48,681 nucleotides of DNA from Candidatus Mediterraneibacter excrementigallinarum (lineage in GTDB: Bacteria > Bacillota > Clostridia > Lachnospirales > Lachnospiraceae): NCBI GenBank assembly GCA_019120075.1, contig DWVT01000234.1, positions 1-48,681 on the forward strand, written 5' to 3'. The notes beneath the pieces were generated by a model. That model ran no database searches. It worked only from the letters and a program-made list of their open reading frames with translations, and was not told where the DNA came from. The position numbers and the translations under genes were made by a program. Numbering within the stretch: the first letter of the stretch is position 1; each line of letters starts with the position of its first letter. Below are positions 32,959 through 42,089 of this stretch, piece after piece.

Positions 32959-33932
32959 AACGAAAAACAAAAATGGTCCTTATCTTTTCCGTTTCCTGCA
33001 TCGCAGCCGGAGCACTGCTGACCGGAGCAGGCCGGCTCTGGGGCGGATATCCCGGCTTTGCCTGGACAAGGAACGGTATTGTCACTGCCTCCACCTCCAG
33101 CGACCCCTATTCTATGGAAAAGACTCCGGTAGATGATCTTACATCTGTAGAAATAAACATCGGTTCCGCCGCGGACATTTCCATCCTCCCCTCTGACGAT
33201 GGAAAGTTTTATCTGGAATATCTCCTGGACGGCGCTTATGACAGTCCGAAGTTCGAGATTTCCTCCGGCCGCCTGACCCTTCAGCAGGATGAGGGAACCG
33301 CCCCCGGCGGAATATTTCTCTTTGGCTCCGGGCTGAACTTTGGCTCCGGATTCGGGATAAAAGATGTCTCTCCCTACGTCAGGCTGTACGTTCCGTCGGA
33401 CAGTATGCTGTCCGATGTTTCCGCATACAGCGACGCGGGCAGCGTTGAGGCGAGAAATCTTTCCGCAGGGAAGGCATCCTTTTCCGCCAGCTTCGGCGAT
33501 CTGACACTCGACAACTGCATCTTCGATTCACTGGAAGCCGTAACCGACTCCGGATCTATCGAGGGCTCCGATATCCAGACAGGTACCCTGATCGCTGAAA
33601 ACGACTTCGGCAGCACCGCATTTCGCAGCACTGCCGTAACTTCCGCCCGGATCACCGCATCCTCCGGAGATATCCTGCTGGAGGCACAGGGGCTTAAGAC
33701 GCTGGAAGGATCAAATGACTTCGGAGACACCCGGATCTGCCTGTCTGACCCGCTCTCCTCCTATTCCTGTAACCTGTCTGCAGACTTCGGTGATATCATA
33801 CTTCCTGATGATGTTTCCGGGGGCCATGTCTCCGGCGGGTTCGTAGAAGGCTCCTATACTTCCGAAGGATCCCAGGATCGGCAGATCACCTTCACTGCAT
33901 CTGCAGGAGAGATCGAGATTGAAGAAAGATGA
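32955..33932 (+). CDS. DUF4097 adhesin-like beta-helix protein
   Basis: N-terminal membrane anchor (MVLIFSVSCIAAGALLTGAG) followed by a long beta-repeat region. Segments such as DAGSVEARNLSAGKASFSAS, FGDLTLDNCIF and DSGSIEGSDIQTGTLIAEN repeat an S/D-G-S/D-I/V pattern typical of DUF4097/DUF2807 right-handed beta-helices on the outer face of the membrane. The start at 32955 overlaps the DUF1700 stop (ATGA); the frame is open further upstream, but that part lies within DUF1700 and lacks a signal. 325 residues. It probably works with the DUF1700 protein as an envelope-stress module. Confidence 0.85.
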   Translation: MKRKTKMVLIFSVSCIAAGALLTGAGRLWGGYPGFAWTRNGIVTASTSSDPYSMEKTPVDDLTSVEINIGSAADISILPSDDGKFYLEYLLDGAYDSPKFEISSGRLTLQQDEGTAPGGIFLFGSGLNFGSGFGIKDVSPYVRLYVPSDSMLSDVSAYSDAGSVEARNLSAGKASFSASFGDLTLDNCIFDSLEAVTDSGSIEGSDIQTGTLIAENDFGSTAFRSTAVTSARITASSGDILLEAQGLKTLEGSNDFGDTRICLSDPLSSYSCNLSADFGDIILPDDVSGGHVSGGFVEGSYTSEGSQDRQITFTASAGEIEIEER

Positions 33933-33934
33933 CC

Positions 33935-34282
33935 TCAGAATCTTTCTTCCCACTCCTTCTCCTTAAAACCGACAAGGACTGCGTCCCCATCCACAAGGAT
34001 GGGGCGCTTTACCAGCATTCCATCCGTGGAAAGGAGCTCAATCTGCTCCTCCTCTGACATCTCCGGCAGCCGGTCTTTCAGTTTCATTTCTTTATAGAGA
34101 TTTCCGCTGGTATTAAAAAAACGTTTCAGAGGAAGTCCGCTTTTCTGATACCACTCTTTCAGCTCCCCGGCAGACGGGTTCTCCGTTTTGATATCCCTCT
34201 TCTCAAAATCGATCCCTTTTGCCTCAAGCCATTTTTCTGCTTTTTTACATGTACTGCATTTCGGATAACAAACAAATAACAT
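33935..34282 (-). CDS. ArsC/Spx-family thioredoxin-fold protein
   Basis: Small thioredoxin-fold protein of 115 residues with a CxxC pair (Cys9, Cys12 in YPKCSTCKKA). RPILVDGDAVLVGF near the C-terminus is the cis-Pro and substrate loop of the ArsC/YffB family. It could be a glutaredoxin-like arsenate reductase or a Spx/MgsR-type regulator; the intact CxxC and the RPI motif fit the YffB/Spx-related group, and no arsenic genes are nearby. The start at 34280-34282 follows AGGAGGAG; the frame is open upstream but unsupported. Its stop lies 2 bases from the convergent DUF4097 stop, with no clear terminator between. Confidence 0.8.
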   Translation of the reverse strand: MLFVCYPKCSTCKKAEKWLEAKGIDFEKRDIKTENPSAGELKEWYQKSGLPLKRFFNTSGNLYKEMKLKDRLPEMSEEEQIELLSTDGMLVKRPILVDGDAVLVGFKEKEWEERF

Positions 34283-34353
34283 AGTACTCCTCCTGATTTC
34301 TGATAATCTCATCAAAAGCATAAGCAATCCCTCCCGGAAAATCAATCCCCATC

Positions 34354-34381
34354 TTGCCAAATCTTTCTTTTATGATAGAAT
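34354..34381 (+). promoter_or_regulatory. Sigma-A promoter of the flavodiiron gene
   Basis: TTGCCA (34354-34359), 16-base spacer, TAGAAT (34376-34381), followed by ATAAT. Confidence 0.55.
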
Positions 34382-34449
34382 ATAATCGGTCAATCAATCT
34401 GACAGAGCCATATATTCATACATTCATAGAGATAAAAGGAGGATTAATT

Positions 34450-35652
34450 ATGCACTGTTTCAGAAAAGTAACCGAGGATCTTTACTGGGTCGGAGCAAGC
34501 GATCGCAGACTGGAATTATTTGAGAATATTTTCCCCCTCTCCGATGGTGTCTCCTACAACTCCTATCTTCTGATGGACGAAAAAACCGTTCTCTTTGATT
34601 CTGCGGACTATACGGTAGGCCGCCAGTTTCTTGAGAATATCCAGGCAGTCCTCGGCGGACGTACACTTGACTATCTCGTTATTAACCACATGGAGCCTGA
34701 CCACTGCGCCATGATCGAGGAACTGGTACTGCGTTACCCCGATATGCAGCTGATCGGAAACGCCAAGACCTTCCCCATGATCGATCAGTTCTTTGATTTT
34801 GACCTGGAAGGAAAGAAGATCATCATAAAAGAAGGCGACACTTTCTCAGCCGGAAAGCATACTCTCCACTTTGTGATGGCCCCCATGGTACACTGGCCGG
34901 AAGCCATGATGACATACGACGAAACTGACAAAGTACTCTTCTCCGCGGATGCCTTCGGCACATTCAAGGCGCTGAACGGAAACATCTTCAATGATGAGGT
35001 TAATTTTGACAGGGACTGGCTGGATGAAGCACGCCGCTACTATACAAACATTGTCGGAAAATACGGCATGCAGGTACAGAATGTACTGAAGAAAGCCGCA
35101 ACCCTTGACATTCAGGTGATCTGCCCGCTCCACGGACCGATCTGGAGAACAGATCTCGACTACATTATCGGAAAGTACGACACCTGGAGCAAATATGAGC
35201 CGGAGGAAAAAGGCGTCCTGATCGCTTATGCTTCCATGTACGGAAATACAGAAAACATGGTGGATACATTTGCAGCGATGCTGGCAGAGGAAGGTGTTAA
35301 AGATATCCATATCCACAACATTTCCAAAACTCATGTTTCCGAACTGATCGCAGACAGCTTCAAATACAGTCATATCGTTCTGGCGGCACCGACCTATAAC
35401 AACGGTATCTATCCGCTGATGGACAATTATCTTGAAGACATGAAAGCTCTTGCACTGCAGAACCGTACCATCGCCCTTCTCGGCAATGGCTCCTGGGCTC
35501 CTCAGTCCACGAAACTGATGACCGCAAAAGTCGGGGAGATGAAGAACATGACTCTGCTTGAGGGAAGCGTCACGATCAAGTCCTCCCTGAAAAAAGCGCA
35601 GATGGAAGAATTAAAATCTCTTAGCAGACAAATCGCCGAAGAAGTGTTATAA
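34450..35652 (+). CDS. fprA: Flavodiiron protein (A-type flavoprotein)
   Basis: Reduces O2 to water, or NO to N2O, in anaerobes. The N-terminal metallo-beta-lactamase domain carries the diiron ligands His80, Glu82, Asp84 and His85 (NHMEPDH), with a further histidine in PMVHWPEAM, aspartate in FSADAFG and histidine in CPLHGPIW. The C-terminal flavodoxin domain (about 250-400) has the FMN loop YASMYGNTENM. The start at 34450 follows AAGGAGGA; the 400-residue length is normal. No rubredoxin gene is adjacent, so the electron donor is encoded elsewhere. It supports a strict anaerobe facing occasional oxygen. Confidence 0.95.
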   Translation: MHCFRKVTEDLYWVGASDRRLELFENIFPLSDGVSYNSYLLMDEKTVLFDSADYTVGRQFLENIQAVLGGRTLDYLVINHMEPDHCAMIEELVLRYPDMQLIGNAKTFPMIDQFFDFDLEGKKIIIKEGDTFSAGKHTLHFVMAPMVHWPEAMMTYDETDKVLFSADAFGTFKALNGNIFNDEVNFDRDWLDEARRYYTNIVGKYGMQVQNVLKKAATLDIQVICPLHGPIWRTDLDYIIGKYDTWSKYEPEEKGVLIAYASMYGNTENMVDTFAAMLAEEGVKDIHIHNISKTHVSELIADSFKYSHIVLAAPTYNNGIYPLMDNYLEDMKALALQNRTIALLGNGSWAPQSTKLMTAKVGEMKNMTLLEGSVTIKSSLKKAQMEELKSLSRQIAEEVL

Positions 35653-35653
35653 T
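35625..35653 (+). promoter_or_regulatory. Extended -10 promoter before the cytidylate-kinase-like gene
   Basis: CAGACA (35625-35630), 17-base spacer, TGTTATAAT (TG at 35645, TATAAT at 35648-35653). It overlaps the flavodiiron stop codon and could add expression to the next gene. Confidence 0.5.
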
Positions 35654-35692
35654 TGTAGTTACTGATTCTATATCTACAAAGGAGGAGTTCTT

Positions 35693-36178
35693 ATGAAATT
35701 AGTTATCACTATGAGCCGCCGCTTCGGAACAGGGGCAAGCATCATCGCCAGAGAACTTTCCAAGCGTCTCGATATCCCCGTCTATGACAAGGCTTATATC
35801 GAGCAGAAGATCAATGACCATATGTACGAAAGCGAGGCGGAAGCGATCCGCAAGCTTGCGGAAAAGCCCTGTATCATCCTCGGCCGCTGTGCTTCTGATA
35901 TTCTCAAGGACCGGATGAATGTCCTTAATATCTTTGTCTGCGCTGACAAAGAGGACCGGATTCACAGGATCATGGAAAAGGACGATCTGAGCTATGACGA
36001 TGCGAAGGAAAAAGTCGAAAAAACTGATGAAGAAAGAGCTTCCTACTATTATGAACATACAGGAAAGACCTGGGGTGATGTGAATGATTACCACATGATC
36101 CTGGACACTTCTGAATTAGGCGTCGAAAACTGCGCCGATATCCTGATGCATTATTTTGAGAAATGCGAATACATATAA
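35693..36178 (+). CDS. Cytidylate kinase-like protein
   Basis: P-loop kinase of 161 residues related to cytidylate kinase. It begins LVITMSRRFGTGASIIARELSKRL; the loop RRFGTGAS replaces the canonical GxxGxGK(S/T) and lacks its lysine. CIILGRCASDIL and NIFVCADKEDRIHRIMEKD are typical of the family (known to me as cytidylate kinase-like, PF13189). Substrate unknown; a true Cmk is longer, about 220 residues. GGAGG lies before the ATG. It follows the flavodiiron gene by 40 bases and is closed by a strong terminator. Confidence 0.82.
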   Translation: MKLVITMSRRFGTGASIIARELSKRLDIPVYDKAYIEQKINDHMYESEAEAIRKLAEKPCIILGRCASDILKDRMNVLNIFVCADKEDRIHRIMEKDDLSYDDAKEKVEKTDEERASYYYEHTGKTWGDVNDYHMILDTSELGVENCADILMHYFEKCEYI

Positions 36179-36230
36179 ATCAGGCAGATGCCAATGACCC
36201 GGCTGGTCCGGATTTCGGCTCACATAAAAA

Positions 36231-36267
36231 GAAACACCGGAGAGCGTTCTCCGGTGTTTCTTTTTAT
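36231..36267. terminator. Strong bidirectional terminator
   Basis: GAAACACCGGAGA (36231-36243), loop GCGT, TCTCCGGTGTTTC (36248-36260): 13 perfect pairs, followed by TTTTTATT on the plus strand and TTTTTATG on the minus strand. It serves both the kinase-like gene and the convergent foldase gene. Confidence 0.92.
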
Positions 36268-36285
36268 TAATCTGACTGTTCTGTT

Positions 36286-37431
36286 TTACTCTGCGCCGCT
36301 CCCTGATGCAGCCTCATCTGTGTTCTCGGATGAACCAGAGGCATCTGACGTATCAGTACTTTCATCTGTCTGAGAGTTATCATCGGCTGTGCCGTCTTCC
36401 GTCTCGGAAGTGATAATGGTTACACCCTGATCCTCAAAATCGACCTTTGCCCATACCTTCTCATTCACAGTGATATCCGCAGCGTCTCTCCAATCTTCCA
36501 GAAGAGAATCATACTGATCCTGACGTCTCTGCTCAACAATATTCTGCTTCTCCTGATCCGTGGCATCCCGGTCAAGCAGACTGGTAAGTCTCGCCACATA
36601 AAGCCCGCTGTCCGTCTCGATCACATCAGTCACATCGCCCTCTGCTTCAAGTGCATCCGCTGCTGCGATCAGGTCTGCATCCGGGCTGGTGCTCTCAGAA
36701 TCAAAGGTCGTTGTCCGCACTTCAACGTCAGCCGACTCCGCCGCCGATTCAAAGTCTTCCCCATCTTTCACCTGATCATCAAAATCCTGAGCTGCAGACC
36801 GCAGATCCTCTTTCTCCTCATCTGTCATCTCGGTACTGTTTCCCGAATCATCCGTGGTCGTAAATGGGAAATATACATACTGCATGCTCTTCTGAGCCGC
36901 CTCTTCATCAGAGACTTCCTCATCCACCCCTTCTTTCATGGGCTTTTCCATCTTGTTCTGAATAGTCAGAAGTTCCAGAAGTTTTTCCACATCCTTACGG
37001 TATCCTGACACCGCCTCTTTTGCCTCATCTGTATTGTCCGCGTCAAACTGTGCAGCCGCGTCAGAGATTGCTTTCTCCTCATCTTCAGTGAGTGCCACTT
37101 CATATTCATCCGCATGCTGAGAGATCACATACAGATCCTCCAGCATTTCAAGGACGCCATCCTTTGTCTCATCCTCAAGAGTGGTTCCCTCTGTATATTC
37201 CTGAGACCACATTTCCTCCGGCGTCGTTCCCATCATGCCGGCATAGTATGTCTCATACTGTCCCTGCTGCATCCTGGCATAAAAGTTGGCAACTCCGAGA
37301 GTGACATCCTCTCCTCCGACTGTTGCCACAACCGCATCCGTATCAAGCGAACCGCTGCAGCCTGTCATGCAGGCTGTGCCAAATACACCTGCCATTGCCA
37401 GAACCGCCGCTCTTTTTCCGAACCGCATCAT
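36286..37431 (-). CDS. PrsA/SurA-like extracellular foldase lipoprotein
   Basis: Lipoprotein of 381 residues with signal peptide MMRFGKRAAVLAMAGVFGTACMTGC; Cys25 is the anchor. The mature protein has a SurA_N-like helical region (ANFYARMQQGQYETYY onwards) around a parvulin-like segment (MQYVYFPFTT to YVARLTSLL), then a helix and a Ser/Asp/Glu/Thr-rich low-complexity tail. PrsA-type proteins help exported proteins fold outside the membrane. The parvulin active-site residues are not clearly recognisable, so it may be chaperone only. AGGAGG precedes the two adjacent ATGs. It has its own promoter after mfd. Confidence 0.75.
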   Translation of the reverse strand: MMRFGKRAAVLAMAGVFGTACMTGCSGSLDTDAVVATVGGEDVTLGVANFYARMQQGQYETYYAGMMGTTPEEMWSQEYTEGTTLEDETKDGVLEMLEDLYVISQHADEYEVALTEDEEKAISDAAAQFDADNTDEAKEAVSGYRKDVEKLLELLTIQNKMEKPMKEGVDEEVSDEEAAQKSMQYVYFPFTTTDDSGNSTEMTDEEKEDLRSAAQDFDDQVKDGEDFESAAESADVEVRTTTFDSESTSPDADLIAAADALEAEGDVTDVIETDSGLYVARLTSLLDRDATDQEKQNIVEQRRQDQYDSLLEDWRDAADITVNEKVWAKVDFEDQGVTIITSETEDGTADDNSQTDESTDTSDASGSSENTDEAASGSGAE

Positions 37432-37507
37432 CCACGTCCTCCTAAGTATCTATTTCCCGGGATGACCTGCATTTCCATGTGACATGCATCCCGTAACATT
37501 CCCGAAT

Positions 37508-37536
37508 ATTATACTCCGTTTTACTCATTCTAACAA
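37508..37536 (-). promoter_or_regulatory. Sigma-A promoter of the foldase gene
   Basis: Minus strand TTGTTA (37531-37536), 17-base spacer, TATAAT (37508-37513), in the mfd-foldase gap. A CGGGATG/CATCCCG dyad (37458-37493) could form a stem in the leader. Confidence 0.65.
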
Positions 37537-37543
37537 GTAGGAA

Positions 37544-40500
37544 TCACAAAGAATTCCTCAACCCCCTGATATCCTCAAGAATCTTTCTCAAAAGCTGAAG
37601 CACATCCTCTCCGGTCTCCTTTTTGTTCCCGCCCCGCTTTTCATATCGAAAATAAGGCGGGTTTTCCGCGCGGAAAGTAAGACTGTTTCCATAGGACTGA
37701 AGCAGCGCCGGAATCTTCCGTGGATCAATCTTCGCCTTCTCATACATGGTAAACAGATAAGCCCTGCCTTTCTGCTCCACAGAAGTGACATATGCCGAGT
37801 GAGCCAGTCCCTTGATCGCCGCGATATGAAGGAGCTGCTGTACTTTCTTGGGGATGTCGCCGAACCGGTCGATCAGCTCTTCTGTCATATCGTCCATCTC
37901 TTCCTCTGTCTCGATAGCGGCAATACGTTTGTACACGTCAAGTTTCTGATACTCATTCCTGATATAGGAATCCGGAATGTAGGCGTCAATGTTGATATCC
38001 ACAGTCGTAGTATAGATTTCTTCCTCTCCTCCGCCTTTCAGCTGGCGTACCGCTTCATTGAGCATTTTACAGTACAGGTCATACCCCACTGCCTCCATGT
38101 GTCCGCTCTGGGCCTCTCCGAGAAGATTCCCTGCCCCCCGGATCTCAAGATCCCTCATAGCGATCTTGATCCCGGATCCAAGATCCGTAAATTCCCGGAT
38201 GGCGGCGAGCCTCTTCTCCGCAACTTCTTTCAGAAGTTTGTCCCTGCGGTACAGAAGAAAGGCATAGGCCATCCGGTTGGAGCGTCCTACTCTTCCCCTG
38301 AGCTGATAGAGCTGAGACAGCCCGAACCGATCCGCATCCTGGATGATCATGGTATTGGCATTGGGAATATCCAGCCCGGTCTCTATGATCGTCGTAGAGA
38401 CAAGGACATCAATATCTCCGTTGATAAAGTCATACATGATGTCCTCCAGCTGACGTTCATTCATCTGGCCATGGGCATATGAGACAGTCGCATCCGGCAC
38501 AAGTTTCTGAATCCTTCCTGCAACGTCCGCAATATCACTGACCCGGTTATATACATAGTACACCTGCCCGCCCCTGGACAGTTCCCGCTCGATCGCCTCC
38601 CGGACCATCTCGTCATTGTATTCCATCACGTAGGTCTGGATGGGCATCCTGTCATGGGGCGCTTCCTCCAGAACACTCATATCCCGGATCCCGATCAGAC
38701 TCATATGAAGAGTCCGGGGTATGGGTGTTGCCGTGAGAGTCAGCACATCCACATTCTCCCTGAGTTTTTTGATCTTCTCCTTATGGGTCACTCCGAACCG
38801 CTGTTCTTCATCTATGATCAGAAGACCCAGATCTTTATATCCCACATCCTTCGACAGGACCCGGTGGGTGCCGATCACAATGTCCACAAGACCTTTCTTC
38901 AGATCCTCCACCGTTTTTTTCTGCTGATAAGAACTGCGGAACCTGCAGAGCAGGTCGATCCGGACCGGGAAATCCTTCAGGCGCTGGACAAACGTATTGT
39001 AATGCTGCTGCGCCAGAATGGTGGTGGGCACAAGAAATACTACCTGTTTTCCCTCCTGTACCGCCTTGAACGCGGCGCGGATCGCGATCTCCGTCTTTCC
39101 GTATCCGACATCACCGCAGATCAGACGATCCATGATCTTCGTGCTCTCCATATCATGCTTCGTATCCTCGATAGCCTGGATCTGATCCTCCGTTTCCTCA
39201 AACGGGAACATCTCTTCAAACTCTTTCTGCCAGACCGTATCCGGGCCATAAACATACCCTTCTGTTTTCTGCCTCACGGCGTAAAGTTCAACCAGATCCT
39301 CCGCAACAGCCTGTACTGCCTTTTTCACCTGGCTCTTTGTCTTTACCCACTGGGTTGTCCCCAGTTTGTTGAGCTTTGGTTTCTTCGCATCAGAACCGGC
39401 GTATTTCTGGATCAGATCCATCTGCCCCACGGGAATATACAGGATACCACCTTCCGCATAGGAGATCTTCATATAGTCTTTTGTGACCTTATCCACCTCG
39501 ATTTTTTCAATCCCCTGGTAGATTCCCAGTCCGTGATTCTCGTGGACGACATAATCCCCGGGCTTAAGCTCCGCAAAATCCTGTATCTTCTGCCCCTCAT
39601 ATCTGCGCCGTTTCTTCTTTTTCTTCTTTTTACCGAAAATATCCGTCTCAGAGATCACAGTAAATTTCAGCATGGGATACTCATATCCCTCCGCCACATA
39701 CCCATAGGAGACCATGATCTCGCCGGGATTTACCGTGCGTTCCATATCCTCACTGTAAAAACTGCTCAGATCGTAATCTCTGAGATCCTCCGCAAGCCTC
39801 TTCGCCCTGGTCCTGGAGCCGGACAGGAGTACAACTCTGTAGCCGGATCTCTTCAGTCTTTTGAGATCCCGGGTAAGAAGTTCAAAACTGTTGTTGTAGG
39901 GATTCACACCCTTTGTCTGTATACTGTATGTCTGTCTGACATGAAAATTCCCACATTTTGATTCCAGAGTCGTGAATCCGATCCCATAATACCCATTCAT
40001 TTTCTCAATGATCTCTTTCGTCTGACAGACTTTGAGTTCATTTTCCTGAAGATCCAGTCCGGCTTCATCCCTGTTTTCACTGCTGTGAAAATACTCTGAT
40101 TCCACCTTCTCCGATTCTTCCTGAAGCCGGAATGGTTCATCCAGCAGGAGAATACTCTTATCCTTTGGAAAATAGTCCAGAAAAGAGACCGGGGACGAAC
40201 TTTCCCCGCTGTTCTCAGAAGCCGGATAGATCGTAATCTGTTCCAGATTTTCCACGGACCGCTGGCTCTCCACATCAAAGGTCCGTATGGAGTCGATCTC
40301 ATCTCCCCAAAGTTCGATCCTCACCGGCATTTCCTCCGTCAGAGGGAAGACGTCCAGTATTCCTCCACGGACCGCAAACTGCCCTGGTCCCTCTATCTGG
40401 CTCTCCCTCTCATATCCCATACCGGAAAGTTCTGACTGAAATTCAGAGAAATCCAGCTCATCCCCGCTTCTGAGACTGATCCTTCTTTTTCTGATCTCAT

Positions 40501-40897
40501 CGGGAGCAGAAATTCCATCGAGGAAGGCGTCCATCGTGGTGATCACGGTCAGCGGACTTCCCGGTTCTTTTTCTATCAGAGCGCGCAATACCTCCATGCG
40601 CCGGCCGGTCAGGACCTTACCTTTGATATCCGCATAATAAAACAGCAGATCTCTTGCGGGATACAAGTATACATCTTCTGTCAGAAACCGATACTCTTCA
40701 TATGCTTTTTTTGCTTTTTCCTCACTGGAGAAAGCGATGACTCTGTACTCAAAGCCATCGCCAAGCGCATACATTAAATGGGTCTTCTGGGAATTCACAC
40801 AGCCTGCGATCTGGATGAGCCCCTCTCCCTTCCTTCTGCCTTTCTGAATATCCTGATATTCCGCCAGTTCTGTCAGCGGAGCCAAAAAAGCCTGCAT
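37544..40897 (-). CDS. mfd: Transcription-repair coupling factor Mfd
   Basis: ATP-dependent translocase that pushes stalled RNA polymerase off DNA lesions and recruits UvrA. Order of domains over 1117 residues: UvrB-homology region, RNA-polymerase interaction domain opening with LKPGDYVVHENHGLGIYQGI, RecG-like helicase with Walker A CGDVGYGKTE and motif II IIDEEQRFGV, motif VI QLRGRVGRSNRMAYA, then the TRCF C-terminal domain. Length is typical. It follows pth by 22 bases, the widespread pth-mfd pair. Confidence 0.97.
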   Translation of the reverse strand: MQAFLAPLTELAEYQDIQKGRRKGEGLIQIAGCVNSQKTHLMYALGDGFEYRVIAFSSEEKAKKAYEEYRFLTEDVYLYPARDLLFYYADIKGKVLTGRRMEVLRALIEKEPGSPLTVITTMDAFLDGISAPDEIRKRRISLRSGDELDFSEFQSELSGMGYERESQIEGPGQFAVRGGILDVFPLTEEMPVRIELWGDEIDSIRTFDVESQRSVENLEQITIYPASENSGESSSPVSFLDYFPKDKSILLLDEPFRLQEESEKVESEYFHSSENRDEAGLDLQENELKVCQTKEIIEKMNGYYGIGFTTLESKCGNFHVRQTYSIQTKGVNPYNNSFELLTRDLKRLKRSGYRVVLLSGSRTRAKRLAEDLRDYDLSSFYSEDMERTVNPGEIMVSYGYVAEGYEYPMLKFTVISETDIFGKKKKKKKRRRYEGQKIQDFAELKPGDYVVHENHGLGIYQGIEKIEVDKVTKDYMKISYAEGGILYIPVGQMDLIQKYAGSDAKKPKLNKLGTTQWVKTKSQVKKAVQAVAEDLVELYAVRQKTEGYVYGPDTVWQKEFEEMFPFEETEDQIQAIEDTKHDMESTKIMDRLICGDVGYGKTEIAIRAAFKAVQEGKQVVFLVPTTILAQQHYNTFVQRLKDFPVRIDLLCRFRSSYQQKKTVEDLKKGLVDIVIGTHRVLSKDVGYKDLGLLIIDEEQRFGVTHKEKIKKLRENVDVLTLTATPIPRTLHMSLIGIRDMSVLEEAPHDRMPIQTYVMEYNDEMVREAIERELSRGGQVYYVYNRVSDIADVAGRIQKLVPDATVSYAHGQMNERQLEDIMYDFINGDIDVLVSTTIIETGLDIPNANTMIIQDADRFGLSQLYQLRGRVGRSNRMAYAFLLYRRDKLLKEVAEKRLAAIREFTDLGSGIKIAMRDLEIRGAGNLLGEAQSGHMEAVGYDLYCKMLNEAVRQLKGGGEEEIYTTTVDINIDAYIPDSYIRNEYQKLDVYKRIAAIETEEEMDDMTEELIDRFGDIPKKVQQLLHIAAIKGLAHSAYVTSVEQKGRAYLFTMYEKAKIDPRKIPALLQSYGNSLTFRAENPPYFRYEKRGGNKKETGEDVLQLLRKILEDIRGLRNSL

Positions 40898-40919
40898 CTT
40901 GCTCTTTTTTCCCTCTTTT

Positions 40920-41498
40920 CTACTCTTCTTTCTTCTTTCTGTTAAACTCGTTCATCGCTTCCGAAATTTCACCGGATACGATCAGCTCCGCAGCCTGCAC
41001 TGCACGTCCATATCCCTCTTCCATCAGCTCTCTCTCTGCTTTTGAAAAGTGTCCCAGCACATAGTCCGCCAGATCATATCCCCGGGGTTTTTCTCCCACA
41101 CCGATCTTGATCCTTGCAAACACCTGAGTCCCAAGGTGCGCGATGATGTTCTTGATCCCGTTGTGTCCTCCGGCACTCCCCTTTTCTCTGATCCTGAGCT
41201 GTCCCACATCCAGGCTGATATCATCATAGATGACCAGAAGTTCTTCCTCTGGATCGATCTTATAATAGTCCACTATGCTGCGAAGGCTCTCGCCGCTCAG
41301 ATTCATGTAAGTCTGAGGCTTTGCCAGTATCACCTTCTGACCGGCTATCATCCCTTTTCCGATCAGCGCCCGGTGCTTTTTTACATCTACCGTTATATTA
41401 TATTTCTCCGAGATTCTGTCTATAACATCAAATCCCACATTATGCCTTGTCCCCTCGTATTCCTTTGTCGGATTTCCCAGACCGGCTATAATAAACAT
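40920..41498 (-). CDS. pth: Peptidyl-tRNA hydrolase
   Basis: Releases tRNA from peptidyl-tRNA dropped by ribosomes. The catalytic histidine is His19 in EGTRHNVGFDVIDRI; IIAGLGNP at the start and KPQTYMNLSGES and GSAGGHNGIKNI are conserved substrate-binding segments. Two in-frame ATGs are 9 bases apart; the second (41496-41498) has AGAAAGG at a proper distance, while the first abuts it, so the second is preferred (192 residues). It leads the pth-mfd operon. Confidence 0.95.
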   Translation of the reverse strand: MFIIAGLGNPTKEYEGTRHNVGFDVIDRISEKYNITVDVKKHRALIGKGMIAGQKVILAKPQTYMNLSGESLRSIVDYYKIDPEEELLVIYDDISLDVGQLRIREKGSAGGHNGIKNIIAHLGTQVFARIKIGVGEKPRGYDLADYVLGHFSKAERELMEEGYGRAVQAAELIVSGEISEAMNEFNRKKKEE

Positions 41499-41531
41499 TT
41501 CACTCATCCTTTCTCAACACAATCGCATTTT

Positions 41532-41560
41532 ATTTTACAGCATGGTCCGTGGTTTGTCAC
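41532..41560 (-). promoter_or_regulatory. Sigma-A promoter of pth-mfd
   Basis: Minus strand GTGACA (41555-41560), 17-base spacer, TAAAAT (41532-41537). Confidence 0.55.
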
Positions 41561-41657
41561 GCAATAGCTGTGAATATTTTCCCTTTTTGCGTCATACACT
41601 TATTAAAAAAGCTGAAGTCACAAGGACGAACAGCAAAATGGATTGGGAGGTAACTCT

Positions 41658-42089
41658 ATGGGTTCCAAGACAAAGATCATAGTACTTCATATGAAAGAGA
41701 TCATCTACACCGCCGTATTTGCCGCGCTGGGAATACTGCTCATCATTCTCCTCGTCGTCATGTTCCGCCAAAATGACAGTTCCTCATCCGTCGGAGAAAA
41801 GCAGTATACTCCAGGCATTTATACTTCTTCTCTCACACTGAACAACGCAAATCTGGAAGTAGAGGTATCCGTAGACGAATCCCGAATCAACTCCATCCGG
41901 TTTTCCAACCTGGACGAAACGGTTGCAGCGATGTACCCTCTCGTTCAGCCGGCCATCGAGGATATCGCAGAACAGATCTGCAGAACTCAGTCCCTGGAAG
42001 ACATCTCTCTTCCGGAGGACACCCCCTACACATCCCAGATGATACTGGATGCCATCAGAGAAGCAGTTGACAAAGCCGCAGTCAAATAA
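41658..42089 (+). CDS. Membrane-anchored FMN-bind-like protein
   Basis: Hypothetical protein of 143 residues. One N-terminal membrane helix (about 16-35, TAVFAALGILLIILLVVMF) is followed by an outside domain. YTPGIYTSSLTLNNANLEVE, SVDESRINSIRF and the end PYTSQMILDAIREAVDKA parallel the FMN_bind domain, whose covalent-flavin site SGATYTS aligns with EDTPYTS here. The flavin threonine site is thus altered and FMN attachment is doubtful. The start is the ATG at 41658 with GGGAGG 7 bases before it. It is monocistronic, ending in a terminator that begins before the stop codon. No clear promoter was found in 41561-41640. Confidence 0.6.
   Translation: MGSKTKIIVLHMKEIIYTAVFAALGILLIILLVVMFRQNDSSSSVGEKQYTPGIYTSSLTLNNANLEVEVSVDESRINSIRFSNLDETVAAMYPLVQPAIEDIAEQICRTQSLEDISLPEDTPYTSQMILDAIREAVDKAAVK

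Noticed and set aside
33985-34004. Hairpin CCCCATCC-ACAA-GGATGGGG as a terminator for the DUF4097 gene
   Set aside because: No T tract on either strand; it encodes the conserved VDGD segment of the opposing ArsC/Spx-like protein.
38654-39961. Open frame of 435 codons on the plus strand opposite mfd
   Set aside because: Antisense shadow of mfd; no ribosome binding site or recognisable motif.
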